A stretch of 5,845 nucleotides of DNA from DATELY01 sp035276085 (lineage in GTDB: Bacteria; Pseudomonadota; Gammaproteobacteria; Steroidobacterales; Steroidobacteraceae), in the NCBI GenBank assembly GCA_035276085.1, contig DATELY010000073.1, positions 1 to 5,845 of the forward strand. The letters are read 5' to 3'. The position numbers and the translations under genes were made by a program. Below are positions 5,464-5,845 of the stretch, piece after piece (positions within the stretch are counted from its first letter, which is position 1; each line of letters opens with the position of its first letter). The notes under the pieces are model-generated. The model did no database searches. It was not told the DNA's origin and saw nothing but the letters and a program-made list of their open reading frames with translations.

Positions 5464-5826
5464 TCAACCCTTCTTAAACAAGTCGTCCAGCTTTCTGCGT
5501 ACATCGTCAGCGGCGCTCGGGCCGGCAGTCGAGCCGCCGAAGAGCGCATCGAGCTGCGCCTTGGCCGCGCCCGCTTCGGTGTCGCGCTTCGTCGAGTAAG
5601 CCCCCGGGCGCGGCTTGAAGTAATCGCAGTAGTTCGCGCGATCCTTCTCACGCACGATCTCGGCGATGGGCTCGCGGCAGTGCTTGGCCACCGTGACGTC
5701 GTAGAACTCGCAGAGCTTGCACGCGTGCAACGCTGCGCCGCAGGCACGGCACTCATCCTGGCGTCGCAGCGGCAGGCTCAAGGCGGCGAGTGACGCACCG
5801 CATTTCCAACAGACGAGTTCGGGCAT
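5464..5826 (-). CDS. Cys-rich putative zinc-binding protein, 120 aa, conserved hypothetical
   Basis: I know of similar uncharacterised proteins in proteobacteria but no function. It is small, soluble and lacks a signal peptide. C6-x2-C9 and C26-x2-C29 (both knuckles ending CG) form a textbook zinc ribbon at residues 6-30. A second set, C36-x2-C39, C50 and C67, with nearby H34 and H49, could bind another metal ion; the CREP and DRANYCDYF segments look strongly conserved in character. After residue 73 the chain becomes low-complexity and Ala/Gly-rich, then carries two copies of a short helical motif: QLDALF (91-96) and KLDDLF (112-117), the latter followed by KKG. The ATG at 5824-5826 lacks a strong ribosome site but gives the natural MPELVCWKCG start. 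It converges on the MocR-type gene and need not be related to it. Confidence 0.85.
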   Translation of the reverse strand: MPELVCWKCGASLAALSLPLRRQDECRACGAALHACKLCEFYDVTVAKHCREPIAEIVREKDRANYCDYFKPRPGAYSTKRDTEAGAAKAQLDALFGGSTAGPSAADDVRRKLDDLFKKG

Positions 5827-5845
5827 GACGGCTAACGGGCAACGG

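Overview
This is a high-GC chromosomal segment, probably proteobacterial. The Fe-type SodB, the Dps, the YedA-like EamA carrier and the Cys-rich protein look most like gammaproteobacterial (Steroidobacter/Xanthomonadales-like) proteins. That placement is an impression from protein character, not a search result. Nothing resembles a phage, integrase, insertion sequence, CRISPR array, tRNA or rRNA. The window contains eight supported protein genes, two of which (a 42-codon partial lipoprotein and a 64-aa protein) are easily missed.

Left part (1-1750, all minus strand, read right to left): a Dps mini-ferritin gene (1211-1750) is followed after 29 nt by an iron superoxide dismutase gene (561-1181), a strong stem-loop (521-554), a 64-aa HTH-like small protein (211-405), and the first 42 codons of a lipoprotein (1-128) that leaves the window. 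The lipoprotein is probably an RND-type efflux adaptor. dps and sodB form a compact oxidative-stress and iron-handling unit: SodB converts superoxide to peroxide, and Dps uses peroxide to oxidise and store ferrous iron. Upstream of dps lies a GGAAC-N17-CGTT pair that fits ECF sigma factor promoters.

Middle part (1859-3902): two convergent genes encode ten-helix EamA/DMT-superfamily carriers from different subfamilies. The first (plus) diverges from dps. The second (minus, YedA-like) diverges from a regulator. The 157-bp gap between their ends holds tandem 8-mers and overlapping inverted repeats.

Right part (3903-5826): the YedA-like carrier gene diverges from a MocR/PdxR-type regulator (GntR winged helix fused to a fold-type I aminotransferase domain, all key PLP residues present). 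Their 80-bp shared intergenic region carries three 11-bp direct repeats at offsets of 31 and 10 bp, a good candidate operator. The likely circuit is a PLP-bound amino-compound sensor controlling a small-molecule exporter and its own gene. Convergent to it is a 120-aa protein with eight cysteines in two apparent metal sites and a duplicated C-terminal LDxLF motif.

I see no wholly new multi-gene system here. The best leads are the candidate ECF promoter of dps-sodB, the MocR/EamA operator, and the two uncharacterised small proteins.
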